64,000 bases of DNA, from positions 48,568 through 112,567 of the forward strand of contig CAKZGB010000019.1 of the NCBI GenBank assembly GCA_936911875.1, written 5' to 3'. Numbering within the stretch: position 1 is the stretch's first letter; every line of letters begins with the position of its first letter. Position numbers and translations under genes: made by a program. This stretch comes from an uncultured Lysobacteraceae bacterium (lineage in GTDB: Bacteria; Pseudomonadota; Gammaproteobacteria; Xanthomonadales; Xanthomonadaceae). A model generated the notes under the pieces. The model saw only the letters and a program-made list of their open reading frames with translations, searched no databases and was not told where the DNA came from. Below are positions 34,897 to 43,643 of this stretch, piece after piece.

Positions 34897-35622
34897 ATGA
34901 ACCGCACCGCTCTTCTGCTTGCTGCCGCGTTATTGGCCGGCTTGCCCCTTTCTGCAACTGCGCAGTCCATCAGCAAGGTCAACGGCACTGTCGAAGTCGC
35001 TGCGGGCCAGACCATCGATGACATCAGCACCGTCAATGGCGCCGTCAACGTGGCCGCCAACGCGGTAGTCAAAGGCGATGTCACGGTCGTCAACGGTGCC
35101 ATTAGCATTCAGGACGGCGCACGCGTCGGTGATGTCAGCGCGGTCAACGGCGGTGTCGAAGCCGGCGCCCGTCTGACCGCTAACGATGTTTCCACCGTCA
35201 ACGGCGCCATCCATCTCGGCACCGGCGCCCGCATTAACAAAGATGTGTCCTCTGTCAACGGCGAGATCCTGCTCAAATCGGGCAGCAGCGTGGGTGGCGA
35301 TGTCAGCACCGTCAACGGCGCGATCGGCCTGATCGGCACGCAAGTCAACGGCGATGTCGAAAGCATCAACGGCAACACCACCGTGGGCGTCAACAGCGTC
35401 GTCAACGGCGGCATAACGTATCAGGCCCCCAAGGGCATCTCGTTCTCGTTCAATAAAAAGCGCCGCGTTCCCACGGTGATTGTCGGACCGCATGCCCAAG
35501 TTAAGGGCGATCTGCGCTTTGAACGCGAAGTGAAACTCTACGTGCACAGCACCGCCAAGGTCGGCAAGATCACCGGCGCCACTGCCGTGGCGTACAGCAC
35601 CGATCGCGCTCCGACTCCGTAA
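34897..35622 (+). CDS. secreted VNG-repeat protein (predicted beta-helix, polymer-forming-like)
   Basis: After a signal peptide (MNRTALLLAAALLAGLPLSATAQS) the 241-aa protein consists of about eight repeats of ~18-20 residues built around V-x-x-V-N-G-x-[IV]. Examples are ISTVNGAVNV, VTVVNGAISI, VSAVNGGVEA, VSTVNGAIHL, VSSVNGEILL, VSTVNGAIGL and VESINGNTTV. Between the VNG turns lie GA-rich strands, which suggests a parallel beta-helix related to bactofilin-type polymer-forming domains. The tail (SFSFNKKRRVPTVIVGPHAQVKGDL...) returns to the same pattern. A good GGAG site precedes the ATG. The role is unknown; a periplasmic structural protein is my inference. Confidence 0.75.
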   Translation: MNRTALLLAAALLAGLPLSATAQSISKVNGTVEVAAGQTIDDISTVNGAVNVAANAVVKGDVTVVNGAISIQDGARVGDVSAVNGGVEAGARLTANDVSTVNGAIHLGTGARINKDVSSVNGEILLKSGSSVGGDVSTVNGAIGLIGTQVNGDVESINGNTTVGVNSVVNGGITYQAPKGISFSFNKKRRVPTVIVGPHAQVKGDLRFEREVKLYVHSTAKVGKITGATAVAYSTDRAPTP

Positions 35623-35691
35623 CGCAGACGGCAACCGGCGCACGGACGTCGCGGATTCCTGAGCGACAGCCCGAGCGATCGTGTTTAAATG

Positions 35692-35717
35692 AAAGGCCAC
35701 CTCACGGGTGGCCTTTT
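35692..35717 (+). terminator. terminator after the VNG-repeat gene
   Basis: A 10-bp stem AAAGGCCACC/GGTGGCCTTT with loop TCACG is followed by TTTT. Confidence 0.85.
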
Positions 35718-35758
35718 GCTGTCATGTCCAAGCAGTAACAAAACAGGAATCCGAACCG

Positions 35759-37489
35759 ATGCTCATACGTCGCACACTCGTTGCCCTTGCCCTGGTTGCC
35801 GCCGGCACCTCCGGCTGCCAAACTCCCGCCGCTTCCGGCATCGCCCAGCAAGTGGCGTCGAACCAGCCGGCCAGCGATGCCATCCTGCCGCCCACGCCCT
35901 TTACCGCGCAGGATTTTTCCGCACGACTGCAAGCGCTGGCCTCTGACGAATTTGGTGGCCGCGCACCCGGCAGTACCGGTGAAACGCTCACACTGGATTA
36001 CCTGATCGCCCAAGCCAAAGAACTGGGCTTGCAGCCGGGTAACGGCGATTCGTATACGCAAACCGTCCCCATGGTCACCAGCCTGACCAGCCCCGACACC
36101 ACCATGCAGCTCAAAACCCCCAAGGGCAGCACCACGCTGAAATTCCCGCAGGACATGGTGCTCGGTACCACTACCGGCAACCCGCTCGTCCAACTGCGCA
36201 ATAGCGAGATGGTCTTTGTCGGTTACGGCGTCAATGCACCGGAGCTCGGCTGGAACGATTACGAAGGCCTGGACGTGCGCGGCAAGACCGTCGTGATGCT
36301 GGTCAATGATCCTGGCTTTCAGACCGGCGATACCAGCCTGTTCGAAGGCCGCCGCATGACCTATTACGGCCGCTGGACTTACAAGTTCGAAGAGGCGGCA
36401 CGCCAAGGCGCGTCGGCCGCACTGATCGTGCACGACAACGAAGGCGCCGCCTACGGCTGGGAAGTGGTGCGTAACGGTTGGACCGGCAAGCAGTTCGATC
36501 TGCCTGCCGCGGATGATCCCGCACCGCGCCTGCCGGTTCGCGGCTGGCTGACGCAGGAATCGGCACGGGCCCTGTTCGCGGCCGCCGGTCTGGATTTGGC
36601 CGCGCAATACAAAGCCGCCAGCACCAAGGGCTTCAAGCCGATCCCCCTGAAAGCTACCGCCACGACCACGCTCAAGACCACGGTATCGCAGTCGTCGTCC
36701 AAGAACTTCGTTGCCAAGATTGTCGGTACCGAGCGCCCGGATGAAGCCGTGATCTATCAGGCGCACTGGGATCATCTGGGCACGCACCAAGGTGACGATG
36801 CGCACGATCACAACACCGCCGCACCCAAAGAAGACCACGTCTGGAACGGCGCTGTCGACAATGCAACCGGCGTGGCCGGCATCATGACGATTGCGCAAGG
36901 TTTTGCGCGCGCCGGCGCCGCTCCCAAGCGTTCGGTGTACTTCTTTGCACCCACGCTCGAAGAATCGGGCCTGCTCGGTTCGGCGTACTTTGTTGCGCAT
37001 CCCAGCGTAGCGCTCAACAAGATCGCTGCCGTGATCAACATCGATGCGCTGATTCCCACCGGCAAGGCACGCAACTTGGTGCTGATCGGTAACGGCGCCT
37101 CGGAGCTCGAAGATATTCTGAAGCCGTATGCTGCCGCACAAGGTCGCGAACTGGCTCCGGAGAACACACCGCAGGACGGCTTCTACTTCCGCTCCGATCA
37201 CTTCAACTTTGCCAAGGCCGGTGTGCCCGCGCTGTACATCAAGGGCGGCGATGATCTGACCGAAGGCGGTCTCGAACGCGGTCGCGCGATCCAGGAAGAC
37301 TATCGTCGCAACCGTTATCACAAGCCGACCGATGCCTTCGATCCGAGCTGGAATCTCGAAGGCGTACAACAGGATCTGCAGGCACTGTACGCCGTCGGTC
37401 GCGAAGTGGCCAACAGCACGACCTGGCCGCGCTGGTATCCGGGCAATGCCTTCCGCAAACAGCAAGATGCCTTGCGCGCCACCCCTTAA
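35759..37489 (+). CDS. M28 family zinc metallopeptidase, exported
   Basis: This is an exported aminopeptidase-type enzyme. The ATG at 35759 (AGGA upstream) starts a signal peptide ending in GTSGCQT, a possible but weak lipobox. The protein (576 aa) has a PA domain inserted (around FVGYGVNAPELGWNDYEGLDVRGKTVVMLVNDPG). The two-zinc M28 core has AHWDHLG (His, Asp), the bridging Asp in GAVDNATGVAGI, the catalytic/ligand Glu pair in PTLEESGLLGS and a late His in YFRSDHFNFAKAGVP. The family includes aminopeptidases and glutamate carboxypeptidases; the substrate cannot be assigned. Confidence 0.9.
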   Translation: MLIRRTLVALALVAAGTSGCQTPAASGIAQQVASNQPASDAILPPTPFTAQDFSARLQALASDEFGGRAPGSTGETLTLDYLIAQAKELGLQPGNGDSYTQTVPMVTSLTSPDTTMQLKTPKGSTTLKFPQDMVLGTTTGNPLVQLRNSEMVFVGYGVNAPELGWNDYEGLDVRGKTVVMLVNDPGFQTGDTSLFEGRRMTYYGRWTYKFEEAARQGASAALIVHDNEGAAYGWEVVRNGWTGKQFDLPAADDPAPRLPVRGWLTQESARALFAAAGLDLAAQYKAASTKGFKPIPLKATATTTLKTTVSQSSSKNFVAKIVGTERPDEAVIYQAHWDHLGTHQGDDAHDHNTAAPKEDHVWNGAVDNATGVAGIMTIAQGFARAGAAPKRSVYFFAPTLEESGLLGSAYFVAHPSVALNKIAAVINIDALIPTGKARNLVLIGNGASELEDILKPYAAAQGRELAPENTPQDGFYFRSDHFNFAKAGVPALYIKGGDDLTEGGLERGRAIQEDYRRNRYHKPTDAFDPSWNLEGVQQDLQALYAVGREVANSTTWPRWYPGNAFRKQQDALRATP

Positions 37490-37506
37490 TTTAACGGAGA
37501 TTTGAA

Positions 37507-37908
37507 ATGACGATTGCAACTGCTTATTGGTGCATCCTGCTGGTGGCCGTGCTGCCTTACATCTGGACTACGGTGGCCAAGGCCAGCGGCACGAAAGGAC
37601 GCTACGACAACCGCGATCCGCGCGAGTGGATGGCCAAGCAGGACAACCCGCGCACGCGCTGGGCCAACGGCGCTCAGCTCAACAGCTTTGAAACCAATCC
37701 GCTGTTCTACGCATCGGTGCTGATGGCGCAGTTTGCTGAAGTGCCCGGCGCCACCATCGGCCTGATGGCAGTGATCTATGCCGCGGCGCGCGTTGCCCAT
37801 GGCCTGCTGTATGTGTCGGGGCTGCATCGCTTCCGCAGCTTGGCCTGGTTTATCGGTATGGCCTCGGTGTTTTATCTCGTGGTCCTGGCGGCCAAGACCA
37901 TCGCGTAA
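37507..37908 (+). CDS. MAPEG family membrane protein
   Basis: This 133-aa protein has four membrane helices and the MAPEG pattern: a first helix followed by a polar loop with NPREW-like DPREWMAKQD and RWANGAQLNSFETNPLFYASV, and a third helix with AARVAHGLLYVSG. Eukaryotic members are glutathione or eicosanoid enzymes; most bacterial members are uncharacterised. GGAG lies 8 bases before the ATG. It follows the M28 gene by 17 bases and precedes the dioxygenase gene by 3 bases. Confidence 0.85.
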   Translation: MTIATAYWCILLVAVLPYIWTTVAKASGTKGRYDNRDPREWMAKQDNPRTRWANGAQLNSFETNPLFYASVLMAQFAEVPGATIGLMAVIYAAARVAHGLLYVSGLHRFRSLAWFIGMASVFYLVVLAAKTIA

Positions 37909-37911
37909 TCC

Positions 37912-38655
37912 ATGAATCTGATGGACCAGGCGTTGCAGCTCGATGGCTATGCCATCCTCGGCGCACACGCCATGCGCGACCAGCTCGGTCGTCTTGAAAG
38001 TAATTTCGATTCCGAATGGGAGGCGTTCTGCGCCTCCTGGAATCGTCTCGCGCCGGATCCGTACCTGGCACAAGTCGGCTTGAACCGACGCCGTCGGCAC
38101 GCGGTGGCCGAGTTGACCATGGCCGACGGCGTTCTGCGGTTCGGGCCGCATCAGCCGCACTACCAGAGCCGCGTTTATAACGCGCTGCAGGGCGGCATTG
38201 AACGCTGGTTCGAGCCGATTGAGCCCGAACTAAAGGCCAATCCCTGCATGCAGGCGCTGATGCAGTTCGCAGCCATGCACTTTACATGGCTGCAGCCAGA
38301 GGTGCCGCGCTGGCATCTCGAGGTGCATCAGTTCCGCATCGAGGCCACCGCGTCCGAGAGCGGTCAGCCCACGCCCGAAGGCACGCACCGCGACGGTGTG
38401 GACTACGTGTTGGTCTCGCTGATTGAACGCCACAACATCCGCAGTGGCACGACGAGCGTGCATGCACTCGACGATGGCCACGAACTCGCGCACTTCACGC
38501 TGACGCGTCCGCTTGATACGGTGCTGATTGACGATCGGCGTCTCGCGCATGGCGTGACACCGGTAGAGCCGGACGATGCCACGCAACCCGCATGGCGCGA
38601 TGTCTTAGTGATTACGCTGCGGGCGGACGCTTCGCCGAGCCCGACTGCGTCTTAA
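37912..38655 (+). CDS. 2OG-Fe dioxygenase family protein (PF10014-like)
   Basis: This 247-aa protein has the iron triad of 2-oxoglutarate dioxygenases: H159-R-D161 (EGTHRDGVDYV) and a distal His213 in DDRRLAHGVTPV. It resembles the family that includes amino-acid hydroxylases such as isoleucine 4-hydroxylase, with QFRIEATASESGQPTPEG just before the HxD motif. It probably hydroxylates a free amino acid or small molecule; the substrate is unknown. There is no ribosome site, and translation may be coupled to the MAPEG gene. The last 44 bases overlap waaA on the other strand. Confidence 0.8.
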   Translation: MNLMDQALQLDGYAILGAHAMRDQLGRLESNFDSEWEAFCASWNRLAPDPYLAQVGLNRRRRHAVAELTMADGVLRFGPHQPHYQSRVYNALQGGIERWFEPIEPELKANPCMQALMQFAAMHFTWLQPEVPRWHLEVHQFRIEATASESGQPTPEGTHRDGVDYVLVSLIERHNIRSGTTSVHALDDGHELAHFTLTRPLDTVLIDDRRLAHGVTPVEPDDATQPAWRDVLVITLRADASPSPTAS

Positions 38656-39949
38656 GCGGCGACGGCAAATCCGCCTCCACCAGTTGCAGATAGCGCTGCA
38701 ACGCTCCACGTCCGCGCTCGATCAGTTCCAGACCACCGGCGCGCATCTGCGCCGCCTGCTCGGGATCGCGCAGCAACGTGATGGTGGCGGCTGCCACTTC
38801 CTCAGCATTGGGCGCAATGATTAGCGCACCGGCCTCACGCAGGCGCTTGGCGATGTCCGCAAAGTTATGCAAATTGGGACCGGTCACGATCGGCACGCCG
38901 GCCGCCGCGGGCTCCAACAGGTTGTGTCCGCCAATCGGTTGCAGACTGCCACCGATAAAGGCCACGTCGGCCACCGCAAAGAACTTGGCCAGCTCGCCTA
39001 AGGTGTCGAGCAGGAACAGATCATCATCGGGACCCGGCCATGTCGCGACCGAACGCGCGGACCAGCGCAGACCCAAGTTGCCGGCACTGATCGAGACCGG
39101 ACGGAAACGTTCGGGATGTCGCGGCGCCCACACCATCAGCAAATCCGGCACCTGCTCACGCACCGCGCGGAACATGGAGAACACCGGGCCCTCTTCTTCC
39201 TCGTGCGTACTGGCGACAATCCAAACGGGACGACGACCCGCATGTGCGCGAAACGCATCGCGGAACAGACTGCCTTCGGCGGCGGCCTGCACATCGAACT
39301 TGAGATTGCCCAATGCATTCACCTGCGCAGGCAACGCACCGAGACGCACGAAGCGTTCGGCATCCTCCTGACTTTGTGCCGCCACGGACCGAACTGTGCG
39401 TAAAGCACGCGACACCAAGGGCGCCAGCACGCGATAGCCACGCAGGGAGCGCGCACTCAAACGCGCATTGAGAATGTGCAGCGGCACGTTCTGCTCGCGC
39501 GCCGTGAACAGCAGGTTCGGCCAGATCTCGGTTTCCATGATCAGACCGAGCACCGGTCGGTAATGCGCAAAGAAGCGCCGCGTCGCGCCCGGCAAGTCAT
39601 AAGGCAGATACACATGCTCCACCTGATGCCCCCACAAGTCGCGAACGCGCGCGGAACCCGTTGGTGTGATGGTGGTGATCAGCAGTCGCAGATCGGGGCG
39701 GCGTTTGCGCAGCGCATCGATCAATGGGGCGGCGGCATTCACTTCGCCCAGAGAAACCGCGTGGATCCAGAGCACGCCGTTGGTGCGGGCGGCATGCGGA
39801 TACAGGCCATAACGCTCGGCCCAGCGATGGAAATACGCGTTATGCCGAAAGCCGCGCCAGACCAGGTGATAGACCGTGATCGGCAATAGCAGATACAGCA
39901 CGATCGTGTAGATCGCGCGCAAAATCCGTCCGATCCAATCCGCTCGCAT
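38612..39949 (-). CDS. waaA: 3-deoxy-D-manno-octulosonic acid (KDO) transferase
   Basis: WaaA adds KDO residues from CMP-KDO to lipid IVA in the inner core of LPS. The ATG at 39949 starts an N-terminal membrane anchor (about residues 7-25). GT30 motifs follow: WIHAVSLGEVNAAAPLI, ITTITPTGSARV, LIMETEIWPNLLF, NARLSARSLRGYR and a late GGHNLLEPAAAGVPI-type sugar-nucleotide site. The length (445 aa) fits the family. It is divergent from an LpxL-type gene (36 bp between starts), so two lipid A/LPS steps share one control region. Confidence 0.93.
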   Translation of the reverse strand: MRADWIGRILRAIYTIVLYLLLPITVYHLVWRGFRHNAYFHRWAERYGLYPHAARTNGVLWIHAVSLGEVNAAAPLIDALRKRRPDLRLLITTITPTGSARVRDLWGHQVEHVYLPYDLPGATRRFFAHYRPVLGLIMETEIWPNLLFTAREQNVPLHILNARLSARSLRGYRVLAPLVSRALRTVRSVAAQSQEDAERFVRLGALPAQVNALGNLKFDVQAAAEGSLFRDAFRAHAGRRPVWIVASTHEEEEGPVFSMFRAVREQVPDLLMVWAPRHPERFRPVSISAGNLGLRWSARSVATWPGPDDDLFLLDTLGELAKFFAVADVAFIGGSLQPIGGHNLLEPAAAGVPIVTGPNLHNFADIAKRLREAGALIIAPNAEEVAAATITLLRDPEQAAQMRAGGLELIERGRGALQRYLQLVEADLPSPLKTQSGSAKRPPAA

Positions 39950-39985
39950 CCGCAAATCATAACCTTGCGGCGATAAAATCAGACA

Positions 39986-40924
39986 ATGTCGAATCCAACA
40001 CCCACTCCAACCGACCCCGGCAAGCTCCCGTGGCAGCCCCAATTCTGGCCGGTCTGGGTGGGCATCGGCACGCTCGCCTTGCTGGCGCGCCTGCCCTGGT
40101 CGCTGCAGCAGGTGCTGGGTCGCGGCATCGGTAATGTGCTGCGCGTGCTGATGGGCTCGCGGGCCAAGGTCGCCCGTCGCAACATCGAACTGACCATGCC
40201 TTCGTTGAGTGTGGCGCAACGTGAGGCCTTAGTGCGCGATCACTTTCGGGCACTGGGTATCTCGCTGTTTGAATTCGCGCGCGCGTGGTGGGGCTCGATT
40301 GCGCCCTTGCGCAGGAATCTGCAGATCGAAGGCGCTGACGTTCTGCGTTTAGCGCTGGCTCGCGGCAAGGGCGTGATTCTGGTCAGCGGACACTTTACGA
40401 CGCTGGAGGTTTGCGGTCGTTTGCTGTGCGATGTGACGGCCGTCGCCGGCATGTATCGTCCTTACGGCAACGCGGCGATGGAATATGCCGTAAAAAAAGG
40501 CCGCTTGCATTACGCCACTGCGATGTTCACCAAGACCGAGATGCGTCCTGCGGTGAAACATCTCAAACAAGGGGGCGTGCTGTGGTACGCGCCCGATCAG
40601 GATCCGTCACGCGGCGATAGTGTGTTTGTTGATTTCTTCGGCGTGCCTGCAAACTCGCTGGCGTCCACGCATCAGTTGGCGCGACTGTCAGGTGCCGAGG
40701 TGATCTTCTTCGGGCACTATCGCACCGAGCAAGGCGAATACCGCATGAAGCTGTGGACGCCCGAGCCCGAGCAAGCCATCCCGAGCAAGGATGCGACGGC
40801 GGATACGGCCGTTGTGATGCAAGCCATTGAATCGATGGCCCGACAGGCACCCGCGCAATATCTGTGGATTCACCGACGTTTCAAACGGCAGCCGGACAGC
40901 CGCAATCTTTACGCCGATTCGTGA
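39986..40924 (+). CDS. lipid A biosynthesis lauroyl/myristoyl acyltransferase (LpxL/HtrB family)
   Basis: It transfers a secondary acyl chain from acyl-ACP to KDO2-lipid IVA. The 312-aa protein has one N-terminal membrane segment (~20-40) and the catalytic HX4E motif (His136, Glu141 in SGHFTTLEVCGR). MYRPYGNAAMEYAVKKGR and WYAPDQDPSRGDSVFVDFFG follow, with the conserved DQDPS. LpxL versus LpxM cannot be settled by eye. Its 3' end overlaps the convergent O-antigen ligase gene by 16 bases. Confidence 0.92.
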   Translation: MSNPTPTPTDPGKLPWQPQFWPVWVGIGTLALLARLPWSLQQVLGRGIGNVLRVLMGSRAKVARRNIELTMPSLSVAQREALVRDHFRALGISLFEFARAWWGSIAPLRRNLQIEGADVLRLALARGKGVILVSGHFTTLEVCGRLLCDVTAVAGMYRPYGNAAMEYAVKKGRLHYATAMFTKTEMRPAVKHLKQGGVLWYAPDQDPSRGDSVFVDFFGVPANSLASTHQLARLSGAEVIFFGHYRTEQGEYRMKLWTPEPEQAIPSKDATADTAVVMQAIESMARQAPAQYLWIHRRFKRQPDSRNLYADS

Positions 40925-42231
40925 TCGTCGTGTGCGAGTAGCGAACCGACGAACAACGCACTCAGCAGCAACGTAATCGAACCCCAGAACGCCGAGTAAT
41001 ACGCCAGGCTGGTATTGAGCGGGAACACCGCGGCAATCAGCGCCCACGTGGCCGGTTGCGCGCGTTGGCGGGCGGCGGCCGGAGCGTATCTCCATGCGCG
41101 CCATGCGGTCAGCGCGCCCAAGATCCAAAACAGCAGACCGATCACACCGGTCTCGGCCAACACTTCGAGCACCAGCTGATGGGCGTGCAAGGCCGGGCCA
41201 TCACCCCACTCCACGGTGGAGCCGGGTTCGGGATCGCACGCAGGGAAGGCATCACGGAAGCCGCGTGTGCCCACACCATTGACCGGATGCTGGCGGATCA
41301 TGCAGCCGGCCGCCGTCCAGATGCGACCGCGACCGGACAGGGCGTTATCAACGCCATCGTCTTTCATGGTGACGGCGGTTAGTGTGCGATCCACGCGCTG
41401 CTTGAGTTGCGGCACGGCGAAATAACCGGCGGCCAAGCCAACCATGCCGACCAGCGCCATCGCCAGCAGTCCGCGATAGCCGACCACTTTCCAGCCCGAC
41501 AGGACCAGCACCAGCGCATAGGTCACCCAGGCGCCACGCGAGCCCGACAGTAACACCACGAGACCCACGGCCACAGCGGCGACCAGCCAACCTTTGACGC
41601 CCATGCGTTGCGCAGCAACCCACAGTAGGAACGGGGCCAGGGTCGCCAGCACCGGTCCGAGCTTGAGATTGCACGGACCAAAGAACCCGCTGAGACGGTC
41701 GAGTGCCGCGATTTCTTCGGCGGTGCACATGCGATGGCCATCGATCAGGAGTTTGAGTCCGTCGATGCCGGCAAAAATCAGACTGGTACCGGTGACGGCC
41801 TGGATCAGCGCATCAATGACCCAGATGCCGACAATGATGGCCAGCCCGTTGAACGTCACACGGCGATTGCGCGCGGTGGCCACAGCAGAGGCGACCAACC
41901 ACAGGAACGGCAAATAGCGCAATGAGGCCAGAGATTTCTCCACGGCCTTCGCGCCGGTTACGGAATCGAACGACGAGATCAGCGCCGGTAGCCAGTAGGC
42001 GCAAAACAGGACCGTGGTCAGAGCCCAAGCCGGGCCGCTGAGCAAGCGGGCGCCGCCGCGAAACCGTGTCAGCAACAGATGAAGCAGCGCCGCCAGAGAG
42101 CCCAGCACCAGCACACCCTCGGCGTATCCGGGCGCCGGAAACAGCGCCACAAAAGCCAGTACAAATGCGGGTGCCCAGTGCCAGCCGGCGCGCGAGTTTG
42201 CAGTCGAGTCCGTGATCGATGTCGAAGTCAT
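40909..42231 (-). CDS. O-antigen ligase family membrane protein
   Basis: This 440-aa polytopic protein has about ten to twelve helices and the Wzy_C/WaaL-type periplasmic loop: SGRGRIWTAAGCMIRQHPVNGVGTRGFRDAFP followed by HAHQLVLEVLAETGVIGLL with the conserved His-x-H. The family either polymerises O-antigen (Wzy) or ligates it to the lipid A core (WaaL); sequence alone does not separate them. The ATG at 42231 overlaps the stop of the glycosyltransferase gene (ATGA). The frame upstream is the shadow of that gene. Confidence 0.87.
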   Translation of the reverse strand: MTSTSITDSTANSRAGWHWAPAFVLAFVALFPAPGYAEGVLVLGSLAALLHLLLTRFRGGARLLSGPAWALTTVLFCAYWLPALISSFDSVTGAKAVEKSLASLRYLPFLWLVASAVATARNRRVTFNGLAIIVGIWVIDALIQAVTGTSLIFAGIDGLKLLIDGHRMCTAEEIAALDRLSGFFGPCNLKLGPVLATLAPFLLWVAAQRMGVKGWLVAAVAVGLVVLLSGSRGAWVTYALVLVLSGWKVVGYRGLLAMALVGMVGLAAGYFAVPQLKQRVDRTLTAVTMKDDGVDNALSGRGRIWTAAGCMIRQHPVNGVGTRGFRDAFPACDPEPGSTVEWGDGPALHAHQLVLEVLAETGVIGLLFWILGALTAWRAWRYAPAAARQRAQPATWALIAAVFPLNTSLAYYSAFWGSITLLLSALFVGSLLAHDDHESA

Positions 42232-43364
42232 GGGGTGTTGTGCATCAAGTCCTGATAGAGCGACAGCGAACGCTGCTGCATACGTTCCAAAGTGTACGGC
42301 ACGGTTAACGGCGTTGCAGGCGGATCTTTCAGCAGCTGTGTTGCTTGCGCCGCCAGTGCCGTTTCGTCGAAGGCCGGTGCCGCGCCGTTGGGATACAGTT
42401 CGCGCAGGAGTGCGCCGACGCCGCCGTGATCCCAGCCCAGCACCGGCGTGCCGGTCTGCAGGGACTCGATCACAGTGCGGCCGAAGGCTTCGGGCTTGCG
42501 GGAGAGTTGCAGGACGAGGTCGGCCGCGGCCATGGCGGAGGCGATGGCGCGATCGGGTGGGCTGATGACCACGCGATCGTGCACGCCGAGGTCGGCCGCT
42601 AGGGCGCGCAGTTCGGTCAGGTAGTCGTGGCGGTCGGGGTCGTCCGCGCCGAGAAGCCACAGCACGGCGTCCGGGTGCTCTTGCCGCAGCGCGGCGAGCA
42701 GGCGGATGCCGTCGGCGTGGCCTTTGAGGCGCGTGCCGCGGCCGGGCAGCAACAGCAAGGGGCCCGCGCCGGCCGTCAGGGCCGGCTCTTTTTGGGCCCA
42801 TTGCGCCCGTTGCCTGGCCCGTGCGTCGCGATCCGTGCGCGGGAACTGCAGCGGGTCGATGCCGGGTTCAATGATGCGCAGGTTCTGTTCGTTGACTTGG
42901 GGGTAGTTCGCGCGCACGTAATCGCGCACGGTCGTCGACACGCAGATGACGCGCTCACCCGTGGTCAGCACGCGCGAATACGCCGACGGCGAATTCAGGC
43001 CGTGCACCGTGGTGAGCCAATGCGGTCGCGACGCCGCGGGCAGCCCCTTCAGCGCAAACCGCGCCACCCACGCCGGCAAACGCGAACGCGCATGCACAAT
43101 GTCGGGCCGCTGCGTGCGAATCAGTGTCCGCAGCGCCTTCACCTGTAACAAGGTGCGCAAGGATTTGCGGCCAATATCCAGCTCGAAGTGCTCCCCGCCC
43201 GCCGCCTCAATCTGCGGCACCATGCGTCCGCCCGCGGACACGACCAAAGCGCGATGGCCCGCTTGGACCAACGCTTGCGTGACTTCTAGAGTGGTTTGTT
43301 CAACCCCACCGGCTTGCAGAGCCGGCAGCAGTTGCATGACCGTCAGGCGCTTTGGAGCGACCAT
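42228..43364 (-). CDS. GT4 family glycosyltransferase
   Basis: This 378-aa GT-B retaining glycosyltransferase shows the N-terminal LLPALQAGGVEQTTLEV loop and the RPDIVHARSRLPAW motif with His. PGRGTRLKGHADGIRLL (sugar-phosphate-binding Arg/Lys) and the EX7E motif EAFGRTVIESLQTGTPV follow. It is likely an LPS core or O-chain sugar transferase, given the coupled O-antigen ligase gene and nearby waaA and lpxL-type genes. The donor and acceptor sugars are unknown. It begins 18 bases after the zinc-finger gene. Confidence 0.9.
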   Translation of the reverse strand: MVAPKRLTVMQLLPALQAGGVEQTTLEVTQALVQAGHRALVVSAGGRMVPQIEAAGGEHFELDIGRKSLRTLLQVKALRTLIRTQRPDIVHARSRLPAWVARFALKGLPAASRPHWLTTVHGLNSPSAYSRVLTTGERVICVSTTVRDYVRANYPQVNEQNLRIIEPGIDPLQFPRTDRDARARQRAQWAQKEPALTAGAGPLLLLPGRGTRLKGHADGIRLLAALRQEHPDAVLWLLGADDPDRHDYLTELRALAADLGVHDRVVISPPDRAIASAMAAADLVLQLSRKPEAFGRTVIESLQTGTPVLGWDHGGVGALLRELYPNGAAPAFDETALAAQATQLLKDPPATPLTVPYTLERMQQRSLSLYQDLMHNTP

Positions 43365-43382
43365 GCCGGCGCGCCTAAGGGC

Positions 43383-43586
43383 TTAATCGACCAGGACGTA
43401 ATGCGCGCCGCAGTACGGGCAATCAGCACTGCCCTCGGCCTCGATCGGCAGGTACACGCGCGGATGCGAATTCCACAGCGCCATTTCTGCAGTCGGGCAG
43501 CTCAACGGCAAATCCGCACGGCGCACCTCGTAGTGGCGTTCGGTATTGGCTTGATGCGAAGTGGTCGAGCTGCTGCTGGTGGTCAT
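43383..43586 (-). CDS. zf-CHCC zinc-finger domain protein
   Basis: This 67-aa protein has the CHCC pattern: Cys in DLPLSCPTAEMALWNSHPRVYLPIE, then the His, and a C-terminal CPYC in ADCPYCGAHYVL. The related mitochondrial protein is a small complex I subunit; bacterial roles are unclear. The N-terminal ~14 residues are Ser/Thr-rich. The ATG lies immediately after the T6 run of a terminator and has no ribosome site, which is unusual. Confidence 0.85.
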   Translation of the reverse strand: MTTSSSSTTSHQANTERHYEVRRADLPLSCPTAEMALWNSHPRVYLPIEAEGSADCPYCGAHYVLVD

Positions 43587-43620
43587 AAAAAAGGCCGGAA
43601 ATCACTGTGGACTTCCGGCC
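43587..43620 (-). terminator. terminator after the pirin gene, abutting the zinc-finger ATG
   Basis: On the minus strand an 8-bp stem GGCCGGAA/TTCCGGCC with a 12-base loop is followed by T6 (43592-43587). The next base starts the ATG of the zf-CHCC gene. Confidence 0.85.
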
Positions 43621-43643
43621 ATTTTACCTGCTTGCGGCGTCAA

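Noticed and set aside
34930..35700. 256-codon minus-strand frame opposite the VNG-repeat gene, with regularly repeated DGAVDGADI-type peptides
   Set aside because: The repeats are the reverse complement of the VNG codons; the plus-strand frame has a signal peptide and a ribosome site.
35702..37519. 605-codon open frame opposite the M28 peptidase gene
   Set aside because: The peptidase on the plus strand has a complete catalytic set, and the opposite frame has none.
39957..40219. Extension of waaA upstream of 39949
   Set aside because: It overlaps the divergent LpxL-type gene and lacks similarity; the ATG at 39949 starts the expected membrane anchor.
41001..42801. Long N-terminal extension of the O-antigen ligase frame beyond 42231
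   Set aside because: The extra ~190 codons are Arg/Pro-rich and lie antiphase within the glycosyltransferase gene on the same strand; the ATG at 42231 gives a normal membrane N-terminus.
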